Of a stretch of 64,000 bases of DNA, positions 40,893 through 49,736 are shown one piece after another. Positions within the stretch are counted from its first letter, which is position 1; every line of letters starts with the position of its first letter. Origin of the DNA: VRUE01 sp036266075 (GTDB lineage Bacteria; Actinomycetota; Thermoleophilia; Solirubrobacterales; 70-9); the NCBI GenBank assembly GCA_036266075.1, contig DATANV010000025.1, positions 1 through 64,000 of the forward strand, written 5' to 3'. The position numbers were made by a program, and so were the translations under genes. Below the pieces are notes generated by a model that saw only the letters and a program-made list of their open reading frames with translations, searched no databases and was not told where the DNA came from.

Positions 40893-41231
40893 ATGGACAA
40901 CGCAAGCCACACAAAGACGAAGGCGGGCACCGGCCTCCACGTCTGCCCGGGGTGCGGCTCGCGCCTCGTGCAGCCGATCCGCTGGGAGCAAACCGCCAGC
41001 CGCGGGCACTGGCGTCTCTGGCGGCGCTGCCCGGAGTGCGAGTGGCACGCGGACGGAGTCCACGGCGAGCGCGAGATCGACGCTTACGACGAGGTGCTCG
41101 ACGACGGCACCGAGGCGGTCGCCGCCAAGCTGGAGGAGCTGGAACGCGAGCGGATGGCCCAACTCGTCGACGCATTTGCCACTGCCCTCGCCGGGGATCT
41201 GATCACGGCTGAGGACTTCGGTCAGCTGTAG
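40893..41231 (+). CDS. Small zinc-ribbon protein of unknown function
   Basis: The 112-residue protein has two Cys pairs, C18-PG-C21 and C46-PE-C49, spaced as in a zinc ribbon. The pairs are separated by a Trp/Arg-rich segment (RLVQPIRWEQ, HWRLWRRCPEC). A helical acidic C-terminus follows (about 62-112). It is probably a cytoplasmic nucleic-acid or protein-binding protein. ATG 40893 is preceded by GATGGT-N6, a weak leaderless-type box. The 3' end overlaps the convergent polyprenyl synthase gene by 10 bp. I do not recognise a named family. Confidence 0.7.
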   Translation: MDNASHTKTKAGTGLHVCPGCGSRLVQPIRWEQTASRGHWRLWRRCPECEWHADGVHGEREIDAYDEVLDDGTEAVAAKLEELERERMAQLVDAFATALAGDLITAEDFGQL

Positions 41232-42187
41232 CGCTGCACGACCCCGTCGGCGACCAGGTCGAGCAGGCGCCGACGTTCAGGCTCCAGGCCGGCCAAGCCG
41301 AGGCCTCGCTTTGCCTCGGCGACCATCTCCAGCGCGCGCGCGCGCACCTGCGCCAGCGCGCCGGTCGCCGCAATCCGCTCGCAGAGCGCGGCGGCGGCAG
41401 CCTCGTCGAGGCAGCGCAGATCGGCTTCGAGGATCGCCCGGTCGGCCCGAGCGGCAAGGATCAGCGGCAGGGTTACGGTGCCGTCGAGCAGGTCGGTGCC
41501 GCGTGCCTTGCCGGTCCGCTCCGGCGGACCGGCAATATCGAGCACGTCGTCGAGCAGCTGGAAGGCGAGGCCAATCGTCGCACCGAAGTCGCCCAGCGTT
41601 GGCTCGTCGCGGCCCAGCCGGCAGGCACACTCGAAGAGGGTCGCCGTCTTCAGGCTGCAGCGCTCGAGGTAGCGCTCCTCGGAGATCGAGACGTCATAGG
41701 CGTCCTGGCGCTGCGCCAGCTCGCCCCGCGCCAGCGCCGCCGAGGCCGCCGAGAGCAGCTCGATCGCCCGCCGGTCGCCGGCCGTGGCGAGCAGCGCGAA
41801 GGCGCGCGAAAAAAGCAGGTCGCCCAGCGCAACCGCCCGGCTGCGTCCGGAGGCGGCGACCACGGTCGGCTGGCCGCGGCGAAGCGGCGCGGCGTCGAGG
41901 ACGTCGTCGTGAACGAGCGTCGCCATGTGGACCAGCTCGATCGCGGTTGCGGCCCGCACCGAGGCTTGGTCGCCCTCCTCGCCGGCACAGAGCAGGACGA
42001 GCATCGGCCGCAGTCGCTTGCCGCCGGCCTCGAGCGTCATCCCAGCGTCGGCGGCAAGGACGTCGCCGTGACCCCGGGCCTGCTCGCGCAGCGCCTCCTC
42101 GACCTCGCCGAGGCGGGACGGCAGCCAGCGGCTCGAGGCGTCGAGGATGGCGGTGACCGGCGGCGGCACCGCCGAGTCGCGGGTCAT
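41222..42187 (-). CDS. Polyprenyl diphosphate synthase (menaquinone side chain)
   Basis: The enzyme elongates allylic diphosphates with isopentenyl diphosphate, probably to make the isoprenoid tail of menaquinone. The 321-residue protein has GGKRLRPMLV, the first aspartate-rich motif in LVHDDVLDAAPLRRGQPT (94-98) and a second in FQLLDDVLDIAG (213-217). The second motif has DDVLD rather than the longer DDxxD context of FPP synthases. ATG 42187 overlaps the ubiE stop (ATGA), so the two genes are coupled, which supports a quinone role. Product chain length cannot be read. Confidence 0.9.
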   Translation of the reverse strand: MTRDSAVPPPVTAILDASSRWLPSRLGEVEEALREQARGHGDVLAADAGMTLEAGGKRLRPMLVLLCAGEEGDQASVRAATAIELVHMATLVHDDVLDAAPLRRGQPTVVAASGRSRAVALGDLLFSRAFALLATAGDRRAIELLSAASAALARGELAQRQDAYDVSISEERYLERCSLKTATLFECACRLGRDEPTLGDFGATIGLAFQLLDDVLDIAGPPERTGKARGTDLLDGTVTLPLILAARADRAILEADLRCLDEAAAAALCERIAATGALAQVRARALEMVAEAKRGLGLAGLEPERRRLLDLVADGVVQRYS

Positions 42188-42852
42188 CTGCGGGTGCCGC
42201 TGTGGATCGTCACGATCCCACCGGCGAGGACCGTCCAGCGGATCCGCTCCAACCCCGCCGCGTCCATCTTCGCGGCCAGCTCCAGGGGGCTGGGGAAGCT
42301 GTGAACCGACTCTGCCAGGTACGCATAGGCCTCGGGATCGGCAGAGAGGCGTCCCAGGAGGGGAGAGATTCGGTCGAACCAGAGCGAATAGAAGCTCGAG
42401 AACGGGAACCTGCTCGGCTCGGTGAACTCGAGGACGACCAACCTGCCGCCGACCTTCAGCACGCGCGACATCTCACGTAGACCGGCGTCGCGGTCGGCGA
42501 AGTTGCGGACCCCGAAGCCGACCGTCACCGCGTCGAAGCTCTCGTCGTCATAAGGAAGACGCAGAGCATCCGCCCACTCGAAGCGAACCCCGTCGAGCGA
42601 CCGTTCGAGCGCCTTCTCACGGGCCAGGTCCAGCATCGGCTCGGAGAAGTCGCAGCCGATGACACGGCCCCCGGGCGATATTCGCCTCGCCAGCGCGAAG
42701 CTCAGATCGCCGGTCCCACAGCAGACGTCGAGCACGGAATCTCCCCTACCGACCTCGGCACGACCGACGGCTCGCTCGCGCCAGCCATGGTGCAGGCCGG
42801 CGCTCATCAGCGTGTTCAGCAGGTCGTAGCGACCGGCTACCCGGTCGAACAT
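42184..42852 (-). CDS. ubiE: Demethylmenaquinone methyltransferase (UbiE/MenG)
   Basis: The SAM-dependent enzyme methylates demethylmenaquinone in the last step of menaquinone synthesis. The 222-residue protein starts with MFDRVAGRYDLLNTLMSAG. It has SAM motif I SVLDVCCGTGDLSFALA and then FSEPMLDLAREKA, WADALRLPYDDESFDAVTVGFGVRN and LREMSRVLKVGGRLVVLEF. ATG 42852 is the first usable start; a 43-bp gap follows the cytochrome b/c gene. The organism probably uses menaquinone, so menG is the better functional name. Confidence 0.9.
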   Translation of the reverse strand: MFDRVAGRYDLLNTLMSAGLHHGWRERAVGRAEVGRGDSVLDVCCGTGDLSFALARRISPGGRVIGCDFSEPMLDLAREKALERSLDGVRFEWADALRLPYDDESFDAVTVGFGVRNFADRDAGLREMSRVLKVGGRLVVLEFTEPSRFPFSSFYSLWFDRISPLLGRLSADPEAYAYLAESVHSFPSPLELAAKMDAAGLERIRWTVLAGGIVTIHSGTRR

Positions 42853-42895
42853 AGCCCGGACCTGCCCCGCGAACTGGGCGGAGTCCCGGCTGGGC

Positions 42896-43597
42896 TTAGT
42901 CGAGCGAGGAGAGGAAATCGGCGAGCTCGTTGAGCTTCTTCGGCGGCAGATCGCGGAAGGAAGGCATGATACCCGGGCCGATCTCCACCGAACGGACGAT
43001 CGCCGCACGGGGGATTCGTGCGGCGATGTGGGTCAGTTCGGGCCCCGGGCCGTTGTTGCCGTTCTCGCCGAGCTTGTGGCAAGCCAGGCAACCGGCGCCG
43101 GCGACGACCTCCTTGCCGGCCTCGTACTGCGGCGCGACCTGCATGTCGATCTCGGTCGGCGAGCCGCCGGTTGCGCCGAGGAAGCTCAGGTAGGCCATCG
43201 CGACGATCGTCAGCACGCCAGCGGTGGTAGCGATCGGCCGCCGGGCCGGGTTGCGCTCGGGCCCACGGTCGTAGAAGGGCAGCAGGAGCAACAGGACCAT
43301 GCAGACGGTCGGGATGCCGATCGTCGCGATCGGCACCAGCTCCGGTGGCTTGATCACACGCAGCAGCTCGAAGAGGAAGAAGAAGTACCACTCGGGCCGC
43401 GGCACGTAGGTGGTCGAGGTCGGGTCGGCCTTTGGCCCCTGCTCGGCGCCGAGCACGATCGACATCACGATGACCACGGCGACGACCAGCAGCGCCATCG
43501 CCGTGTCCTTCAGCACCGCGTAGGGGAAGAAGGGCTTGCCCTTCTTCTTCAGCAGCTCGTATTCCTCGAGGTAGGCCTGCTTGTCGGCGGGCTTCAT
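42896..43597 (-). CDS. qcrC: Menaquinol-cytochrome c reductase cytochrome b/c subunit (QcrC-type)
   Basis: The 233-residue protein fuses the C-terminal cytochrome b half (subunit IV-like: FFPYAVLKDTAMALLVVAVV, PRPEWYFFFLFELLRVIKPPELVPIATIGIP) to a cytochrome c domain with one heme site C-LA-C-H (GCLACHKLG) and a distal methionine in GIMPSF. This arrangement is known from the Bacillus QcrC subunit. ATG 43597 overlaps the cytochrome b stop (ATGA). The longer upstream frame is out-of-register sequence across the neighbouring genes and is not coding. Confidence 0.93.
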   Translation of the reverse strand: MKPADKQAYLEEYELLKKKGKPFFPYAVLKDTAMALLVVAVVIVMSIVLGAEQGPKADPTSTTYVPRPEWYFFFLFELLRVIKPPELVPIATIGIPTVCMVLLLLLPFYDRGPERNPARRPIATTAGVLTIVAMAYLSFLGATGGSPTEIDMQVAPQYEAGKEVVAGAGCLACHKLGENGNNGPGPELTHIAARIPRAAIVRSVEIGPGIMPSFRDLPPKKLNELADFLSSLD

Positions 43598-44466
43598 GGC
43601 GTCCCGTTCGTGCCAGCGTCGAGGCGGGAGACTGGGGCCGCGACTTTTGGCCGCTCGGCCCGCATCCACGGCGGCGCGGTCGTGCCGAGCTTGACGACGA
43701 GGTAGAGATGGGCGCCGATCAGGGCGATGATCGCGCCGGGGACGAGCAGCATGTGGATCGAGTAGAAGCGCGACAGCGTCGTCGCTCCCAGCTCGGGGCC
43801 GGCGCGCAGGAAGTCGCTCAGGTAGGGACCGATGACCGGGCCGGTGCCATTGATGTTGATGCCGACGACCGAGGCCCAGAAGGAGCGCTGGTCGAAGGGC
43901 AGCAGGTAGCCGGTGAAGGCCATCGTCATCGTCAGGATCAGGAGCACGACGCCGATCACCCAGTTCAGCTCGCGCGGGTACTTGTAGGCGCCGAAGAAGA
44001 AGGTGCGGCCCATGTGCAAGAAGACGAGGATCACCATCACGCTCGAGCCCCACTTGTGCATGCCGTGCACGAACTGGCCGAGGAAGACGTCGTTGTTGAT
44101 GTGGGCGATCGAGGCGTAGGCCTGGGTCGTCGAGGGCGTGTAGAACATCGCCAGGAAGACGCCGGTGACCGCTTGCACGATGAAGGCGAAGAGGGTCGCC
44201 GAGCCGAGCGTGTAGAACCAGTTGGTCCCCTTCGGCACCTTGCGGTAGAGCATTCCCGTGAGGAAGCCCGAGGCGGCGGTGCGCTGGTCGAGCCAGGCGA
44301 GGACGTCGACCGGGGCCTCTTTGGCGCGGTCGCCGAGCCGGGCCGCGTCGGAGGGCCGCTCCGGCGCCTCCTTCAGGTCGGCCGGTGCCGGCCCCTTGGT
44401 GCCGTTGCCCTGACCGGGCTTGGCCGGTTTGCGGAGTGGTGCCGGGATCAGCGAGTCGAGTTTCAT
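43594..44466 (-). CDS. qcrB: Menaquinol-cytochrome c reductase cytochrome b subunit (QcrB-type)
   Basis: The 290-residue N-terminal cytochrome b half (cytochrome b6-like) has four TM helices after a 65-residue charged extension. Heme ligands are the His residues in QFVHGMHKWGSS and VFLHMGRTFFFG together with those in SRFYSIHMLLVPG and IGAHLYLVVK. The quinol-site neighbourhood reads GTNWFYTLGSATLFAFIVQAVTG. ATG 44466 overlaps the Rieske stop (ATGA). The long N-terminal extension is not found in classical cytochrome b6. Confidence 0.93.
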   Translation of the reverse strand: MKLDSLIPAPLRKPAKPGQGNGTKGPAPADLKEAPERPSDAARLGDRAKEAPVDVLAWLDQRTAASGFLTGMLYRKVPKGTNWFYTLGSATLFAFIVQAVTGVFLAMFYTPSTTQAYASIAHINNDVFLGQFVHGMHKWGSSVMVILVFLHMGRTFFFGAYKYPRELNWVIGVVLLILTMTMAFTGYLLPFDQRSFWASVVGININGTGPVIGPYLSDFLRAGPELGATTLSRFYSIHMLLVPGAIIALIGAHLYLVVKLGTTAPPWMRAERPKVAAPVSRLDAGTNGTP

Positions 44467-45134
44467 GGCGGCGGGAAGGTAGACGGACGCGGCGGATACA
44501 GATATTCCCAGACGCCGCCGGTGAACTCGCCGGGGTCGCGGGCACGGACCGGCTCGAGCTGCGAGGTGACGCTGTAGCGCGGCCCCAGCTCCACCTGGCC
44601 GTTGCGGATGCGAGTCTGGAAGTGGTCGAGCGGGCGCACCGGCGGACCGCCGATCCGCTTGCCCTGGAAGTCGTAGACGCCGCCGTGGCAAGGACAGATG
44701 AAGTTGCCGGCCGCCTCGACGAAACGCACCGGGCAGCCGAGGTGGGCGCAGCGGTTGGAGACGGCGACCATCTCCTTCGGGTTCTCGCCGAGCTGCTTGG
44801 AGCCCCTGCGCACGTAGGCGGTCGTCTTGCCGGCGTCGCCGATCCCCTCGGTCTCGGTGAAGACGACCTGGCGATAGGTGTCTTCGACGAAGTCGCCGAC
44901 CGGGCCGACCCCCTCCCAGCGCTCCTTGCCGCGGTGGAAGATCGGCGCCACGGCGAAACCGACCGCCGGCAGCACGATCGCCGCGCCGGCGACGCCGCCG
45001 AGGCCCTGCACGGCGACCGTGAAGGCACGCCGGCGGGTCATCGACTCGCCGTCGAAGTAACCGGGAGGCTCGGGCTTTGCCCGCTCGGCGGGGGTCGCCC
45101 CGGTCCCGTTCTGCTTGTCCGCGTCGTCAGCCAA
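44463..45134 (-). CDS. qcrA: Rieske iron-sulfur protein of the bc complex (QcrA-type)
   Basis: The 223-residue protein carries the [2Fe-2S] cluster that takes electrons from menaquinol. The ligands are C129-x-H131 (CAHLGC) and C147-x-x-H150 (CPCHGG), with C134 and C149 forming the usual disulfide. A Tat-type signal (MTRRRAFTVAV with the hydrophobic AGAAIVLPAVGFAVAP) makes it a likely substrate of the nearby TatAC. TTG 45134 is the start; an ATG at residue 32 is an alternative. It is the first gene of qcrA-qcrB-qcrC-ubiE-polyprenyl synthase. Confidence 0.93.
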   Translation of the reverse strand: MADDADKQNGTGATPAERAKPEPPGYFDGESMTRRRAFTVAVQGLGGVAGAAIVLPAVGFAVAPIFHRGKERWEGVGPVGDFVEDTYRQVVFTETEGIGDAGKTTAYVRRGSKQLGENPKEMVAVSNRCAHLGCPVRFVEAAGNFICPCHGGVYDFQGKRIGGPPVRPLDHFQTRIRNGQVELGPRYSVTSQLEPVRARDPGEFTGGVWEYLYPPRPSTFPPP

Positions 45135-45296
45135 GGTTCGCGAGGTGCAAGGGCTATGGAGTTTATTGCCTCGCGGTTACGGCCGTCGCGACCGTGCGGG
45201 CGGTGCTGGTATAAGCACTCTGCTGTGTATCTCCGGCCGCGTTCAGCGACCGGGGCCGGGAGGGAGACTTTTGATCGTCAAAGCCGGTGAGGAGGG

Positions 45297-48200
45297 ATGA
45301 AGGCGCTGCCGCTTTCGTTGCGCCGCCCGCGCGCGGTTCTTGCCGCGGCCCTGCTGATCATCGTCGCGCTGGCGGTACTCGGCCGAGGGGTCGAGGACGA
45401 GCTGCGGCCGACGTCGCTGAGCGTGCCGGGGACCGAATCCGGCCGGGCCGGCTCGCTCCTGCACCGCTACTTCGGCGACAGCGCCCCCTTTGCGATCCTC
45501 CTGCAGGGCCCGCCGCGGGACCTCGACCGTCAGGGGCCGGCTCTGATTCGCGCGCTGCGCAGGGACCCCTCGGTCTCGACCCTCTCCCCCTGGGACCGGG
45601 GCAGCGTCGGCCGTCTGCGCCCGGGCCCGCGCAAGGCGCTGATCCTGGTCGACTTCCACGTCGACGCGGAGACCGCGGTCCGCGAGACCGTGCCCTACCT
45701 GGACCGGACGCTCGACGAACGCATCGAGCCGCCGGTAAGCGCTGCCGAGTCCGGCTTCGCCAGCCTCTCGCGGGCGATCCAGGACGAGTCGGTGCACTCG
45801 ACCGAAGTCGCCGAGCTGATCGCGATCCCCTTCCTGCTGCTCGTTCTCCTGCTGGTCTTCCGCTCTCCGGTCGCGGCGGCGATCCCGCTCGCCTTCGGCG
45901 CGGTGACGGTGACCGCCTCGCGCGGCGTGCTGGCGATCGCCGCGGACCGGATCGCGATCGACGGCTTCGCGCTGACTGTCTGCACGATGATGGGCCTCGC
46001 GTTGGGGGTCGACTACGCGCTGCTGATGGTCTCTCGCTTCCGCGAGGAGCTGAGCAGCGGAACCGAGCCACGCGAGGCGGCGCGGATGACGCGCCGCACT
46101 GCCGGACGGACCACCGCCTTCGCCGGTTCGACCCTCTTCCTGGCGATGCTGGTGACGCTCTTCGTGATGCCGGGGACCCTGCTGATCTCGCTTGCTGGCA
46201 CGGCGATCGTCGTCACCGCGATCAGCGTCCTCGTCGCGGCGCTGGTCGGTCCGGCGTTACTGGTCCTGCTGGGCCACAACGTCAACCGCTGGCGGATCGG
46301 CGGCGAAGGCACCGGCCGAGGCGTGATGACGCTGGTCGCCGGCGCCCTCAAACGGCCGCGGTTGGCGGTCCTGCTGATCGGCGCGCTCGTGCTGTTGCTG
46401 GCAGCGCCGACGCTTGACCTGAAGACCGGGCCGCCCAGCGCCGAACAGTTGCCGACCTCCGACCCGGCGCGACAGGAAGCCGAACTGATCTCCGACGCCG
46501 TCGGGCCCGGCTACGAAGCGCCGTTCGTGATCGTCGCCGTCACCGAGCACGGCACGATCACGGACCCCGGAAATCTCGCCGCGCTGAGCCGCTGGCAGCG
46601 GCGCATCGCCCGCGACCCCGGGGTGCAGGCGGTGATCGGGCCAGCCCAGATCAAGCGCCAGGTGGCGCCGCTGCGCGAAAGCGGTGAAGACCTGCTGGCC
46701 GGGCGCGGCGAAGCGAATCCGGAGAAGCTGCAGAAGTTGGGCGAGAGGTTGGGCAGCGCCGCCAACGGAGTGGGACAGGTGCGCTCGGGGCTCTCCAAGG
46801 CCGCTTACGGCGCCGGGCTGCTGGCTTCCGGCTCGGGCCGGGTCGGCGAGGGGGCCAGGCAGATCGAAGGCGGGCTCGCCCGCGCCGCTTCGGGCGCCGA
46901 AAAAGCCGCTGGCGCCCTCGACCGGCTGGCGGCGGGCTCGGGCAAGCTGGCCGAAGGGCAGCGCACCGCCCAGCTCGGCGCCTTCTCCGTGCAGACCACG
47001 TCCTCCGACCTCGCCGGTCGCTTGAAGGGCAGCGCGTTGGAAAGCGCGCGGAAGCTGCGGGCCGAATTGCAGCAGCGCAGCGCCGCAGACCCGACCCTCG
47101 CCGCTCAAGCCCGCGAAGCGGAAAGGCTGGTCGAGGCTCTGGCGATCGCCCGCAACGAAGCGATCCGCCTCGAAAACCAGTCGACCCGCCTGCACGAAGG
47201 GCAGACCAAGCTCGCCGACGGCAGCGCCAAGTTGCACAAGGGGGCCCAAAAGCTGGCGGATGCTGCGGGACAGGCGCCAAGCGGCCTCGAGCGGCTGCGG
47301 GGCGGAACCGCACGCCTCGCCGACGGTCTCGCCCAGCTCCAGGGCGGGGCCGACACGCTGGAAGAAAGGCTCGCCGACGGCTTCCGGCGCTCGCAGCCGC
47401 TGCAGGCCGGGCTGCGCCGGGCGCACGTCAAGGTCGCCGTCAGCGCCGATGACTTCGAACAGCGAGTCGACCGGCTTCGGCGCTCCTCGCCGGGGATCTT
47501 CGAATCCGGCTACTTCGTCCTCTCGGCGCTGCAGGGAGCGCCCCCGGAAAGCCGCAAGCGGGCCGGGCGCATAGTCGACCTGCAGCACGGCGGCCAGGCG
47601 GCCCAGATCGTGGTCATCCCGCGCTACACGTTCAACACCGCGGGCTCGAAAGCGCTCAACGAGCGCCTCAAGGACGATGCGCGGGAGCTGGCTGCCGAGA
47701 CCGGCACGACCACCGGAGTGACCGGTGGCGCCGCCCAGCTGATCGACTACACCGACACGATCTCGCAGCGGATCCCGATCGTCATCGCGGTAATCACCCT
47801 CGCCACCTTCCTGATCCTCGTCGTGATCTTGCGGGCGGTGCCGCTCGCGGCGATCGCAGTGGCCCTCAACCTGGTCACCGTCGCCGTGGCCTTCGGCGTC
47901 CTGACCTTGCTGTTCGACGTGCCCGACGGCTGGCCGCTCGGCGGGCGAACCTACGTCGACGCGATCGGCGCGGCGGGGATCTTCGGGATCATCTTCGGCC
48001 TCTCGATCGACTATGCCGTCTTCCTATTGATGCGGATGCGCGAGCACTACGAGAACGGGGCGCCGAACGAGGAGGCGATCGTCTTCGGCCTCGAGCGCAC
48101 CGCGCGGGTGATAACCGGCGCGGCGGCGATCATGATGGCCGTCTTCGCCGCCTTCGCCGGCGCCAAGATCGCCACCGTCAGCCAGCTCGGCATCGGCCTC

Positions 48201-48350
48201 ACCGTCGCCGTCGTCCTCGACGCGACGGTGATCCGGATCGTCCTGCTGCCGGCGCTGATGCTGCTGCTCGGCGACCGCATCTGGTGGCTGCCCCGGCCGC
48301 TGCAGCGCTGGTTGCCGGAGATCGATCTTCACGGCTCCCGCGCGGGTTAG
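45297..48350 (+). CDS. MMPL/RND-family transporter 2
   Basis: The 1017-residue paralogue of the transporter at 33858 has the same layout. An N-terminal TM is followed by LRPTSLSVPGTES and the porter domain. TM bundles carry GLALGVDYALLMVSRFREE and FGLSIDYAVFLLMRMREHYE, and the C-terminus has LPALMLLLGDRIWWLPRPL. Residues about 465-705 form a Leu/Gly-periodic helical insert (ARQIEGGLARAASGAEKAAG, LADGLAQLQGGADTL) like that in YhgE/Pip-type proteins. ATG 45297 is preceded by GAGGAGGG. No MCE gene is adjacent, but a four-cysteine paralogue lies downstream. Confidence 0.92.
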   Translation: MKALPLSLRRPRAVLAAALLIIVALAVLGRGVEDELRPTSLSVPGTESGRAGSLLHRYFGDSAPFAILLQGPPRDLDRQGPALIRALRRDPSVSTLSPWDRGSVGRLRPGPRKALILVDFHVDAETAVRETVPYLDRTLDERIEPPVSAAESGFASLSRAIQDESVHSTEVAELIAIPFLLLVLLLVFRSPVAAAIPLAFGAVTVTASRGVLAIAADRIAIDGFALTVCTMMGLALGVDYALLMVSRFREELSSGTEPREAARMTRRTAGRTTAFAGSTLFLAMLVTLFVMPGTLLISLAGTAIVVTAISVLVAALVGPALLVLLGHNVNRWRIGGEGTGRGVMTLVAGALKRPRLAVLLIGALVLLLAAPTLDLKTGPPSAEQLPTSDPARQEAELISDAVGPGYEAPFVIVAVTEHGTITDPGNLAALSRWQRRIARDPGVQAVIGPAQIKRQVAPLRESGEDLLAGRGEANPEKLQKLGERLGSAANGVGQVRSGLSKAAYGAGLLASGSGRVGEGARQIEGGLARAASGAEKAAGALDRLAAGSGKLAEGQRTAQLGAFSVQTTSSDLAGRLKGSALESARKLRAELQQRSAADPTLAAQAREAERLVEALAIARNEAIRLENQSTRLHEGQTKLADGSAKLHKGAQKLADAAGQAPSGLERLRGGTARLADGLAQLQGGADTLEERLADGFRRSQPLQAGLRRAHVKVAVSADDFEQRVDRLRRSSPGIFESGYFVLSALQGAPPESRKRAGRIVDLQHGGQAAQIVVIPRYTFNTAGSKALNERLKDDARELAAETGTTTGVTGGAAQLIDYTDTISQRIPIVIAVITLATFLILVVILRAVPLAAIAVALNLVTVAVAFGVLTLLFDVPDGWPLGGRTYVDAIGAAGIFGIIFGLSIDYAVFLLMRMREHYENGAPNEEAIVFGLERTARVITGAAAIMMAVFAAFAGAKIATVSQLGIGLTVAVVLDATVIRIVLLPALMLLLGDRIWWLPRPLQRWLPEIDLHGSRAG

Positions 48351-48454
48351 AAGAGCACCAATAGATACTTGTGTATTTTCTCCGAGGGGGTTCGACAGGG
48401 GGCCGGCAGCGCGTCCAGCGCGGCGGGCGTGTCACAGACAGGAGGGTCGATCAG

Positions 48455-48958
48455 GTGGGAAGTCCTTTGAGTAAATCGCTGCCGCTGCTTTGCCTGGCGC
48501 TCGTCGTTGCGCTGGCGGTCTCGGTTCCATCCGCTCTGGCGATCGCCAATCCTCCAACCGAGGCGGAATACGTCGAAGCGACCGAGCCGATCTGCAAGTC
48601 GAACACGGAAGCCAACTCGCGGATCCTCACCGGGGTCAAGCAGCAGGTCCAGGCGGGCCAGCTGGTCCCGGCTGGCAAGCGCTTCATCCGCGCTTCCAGT
48701 GCTCTCGGCAAGACGGTCAGCCAGATCGCCCAGGTGCCGAAACCGGTCGAAGACGCGGCAAAGCTGACGAAATGGATCGGCTACCTGCAGCAGGAGAAGA
48801 CCTACCTGCTGCAGATCGGCCAGGCGCTGAAGTCCAAGGACAAGTACCGCGCGCAGAAACTCGCGGTGCAGCTCAACCGCAACAACAACAAAGCCAACAA
48901 CACGGTGATCAGCATCCCCTTCAAGGAATGCCGCATCGAGTCGTCGAGGTTCCTCTAG
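48455..48958 (+). CDS. Small secreted helical protein (unknown)
   Basis: The 167-residue protein has a signal peptide (about 8-32, ending ALAIA) and a mature region that looks all-helical, with PTEAEYVEATEPICKSN at the start and PFKECRIESS at the end. The two cysteines are placed to form a disulfide that closes the bundle. GTG 48455 has GGAGGG 8 bases upstream; upstream in-frame sequence is not used. It lies between MMPL 2 and four-cysteine paralogue E, probably in the same unit. I do not recognise a family. Confidence 0.65.
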   Translation: MGSPLSKSLPLLCLALVVALAVSVPSALAIANPPTEAEYVEATEPICKSNTEANSRILTGVKQQVQAGQLVPAGKRFIRASSALGKTVSQIAQVPKPVEDAAKLTKWIGYLQQEKTYLLQIGQALKSKDKYRAQKLAVQLNRNNNKANNTVISIPFKECRIESSRFL

Positions 48959-48959
48959 C

Positions 48960-49736
48960 TTGAGGCGGGCGCACCTGCTGACGGCAGCGCTGCTGCTGGC
49001 GCTCGGTCTCGCTGCGGCGGCGCGCGGCGAGATCATCCCCGAAGGGAACCTGCTGGTCACATTCGACGGCGGCATCTCGCCGCAGACGCTGCCTCGCAGC
49101 GAGCAGGCGCCGGTCGCGGTCAGAATCGACGCGACCTTCAAAACCAGCGACGGCTCCGACCCGCCGCCGCAGTTGCGCCAGGTATCGATCGGGATCAACC
49201 GCGGCGGCAAGATCTACAACCGCGGCCTGCCGACCTGTCGGGTTCGCGAAATCCAGCCGACGACGATCGCCGCCGCGCGGCGGATCTGCGGCGGTGCGAT
49301 CGTCGGCAGCGGCCACGTCGGGGTGCGGGTGGAACTGCCCAACCAGCAGCCGTTCGACTTCACCGGGCCGATGCTCGCCTTCAACGCCGAGCGCACGGGG
49401 GGCAAGCGGCGGATCCTCGCCCAGGTCTATGGCACCCGGCCCCCGTCCGCCTTCGTCCTGACTTTCAAACTCCTCAAGCGCAAGGGAACGTTCGGCAACG
49501 TGATCGAGACGACGCTGCCGAAGTCCGCGCGCCAGTGGGCCTACGTGACCCATTTCGACATGCGCCTGCGCCGCATCTACACCTACCACGGCAGGCAGCA
49601 CAGTTTCGTCAGCGCCAGCTGCCCGGCGCCGAAGGGCTTCACGACCGCCGTCTATCCATTCGCCAATCCCACCTTCGGCTTTGCGGGGGGGCGGCAGGTG
49701 ACGACTGTAATCACCCGCACCTGCCACGTCGGCTGA
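48960..49736 (+). CDS. Secreted four-cysteine protein, paralogue E (unknown family)
   Basis: The 258-residue protein has a signal peptide (about 1-23, ending ARGEI). Family landmarks are GNLLVTFDGGISPQTLPRSEQAPV, TSDGSDPPPQLRQ, GLPTC, RRICGGAIVGSG, PMLAFNAE, RRIYTYHGRQHSFVSASC and a final RTCHVG. All four cysteines align with paralogues A-D. TTG 48960 starts one base after the previous stop, so the two genes are coupled. This copy is linked to MMPL 2. Confidence 0.78.
   Translation: MRRAHLLTAALLLALGLAAAARGEIIPEGNLLVTFDGGISPQTLPRSEQAPVAVRIDATFKTSDGSDPPPQLRQVSIGINRGGKIYNRGLPTCRVREIQPTTIAAARRICGGAIVGSGHVGVRVELPNQQPFDFTGPMLAFNAERTGGKRRILAQVYGTRPPSAFVLTFKLLKRKGTFGNVIETTLPKSARQWAYVTHFDMRLRRIYTYHGRQHSFVSASCPAPKGFTTAVYPFANPTFGFAGGRQVTTVITRTCHVG

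Noticed and set aside
42896..45028. A 710-codon open frame on the minus strand across the bc complex
   Set aside because: Only its last 233 codons are the real b/c subunit. The rest is an out-of-frame reading through qcrB and the Rieske gene, with Arg/Ser/Ala-rich shadow composition.
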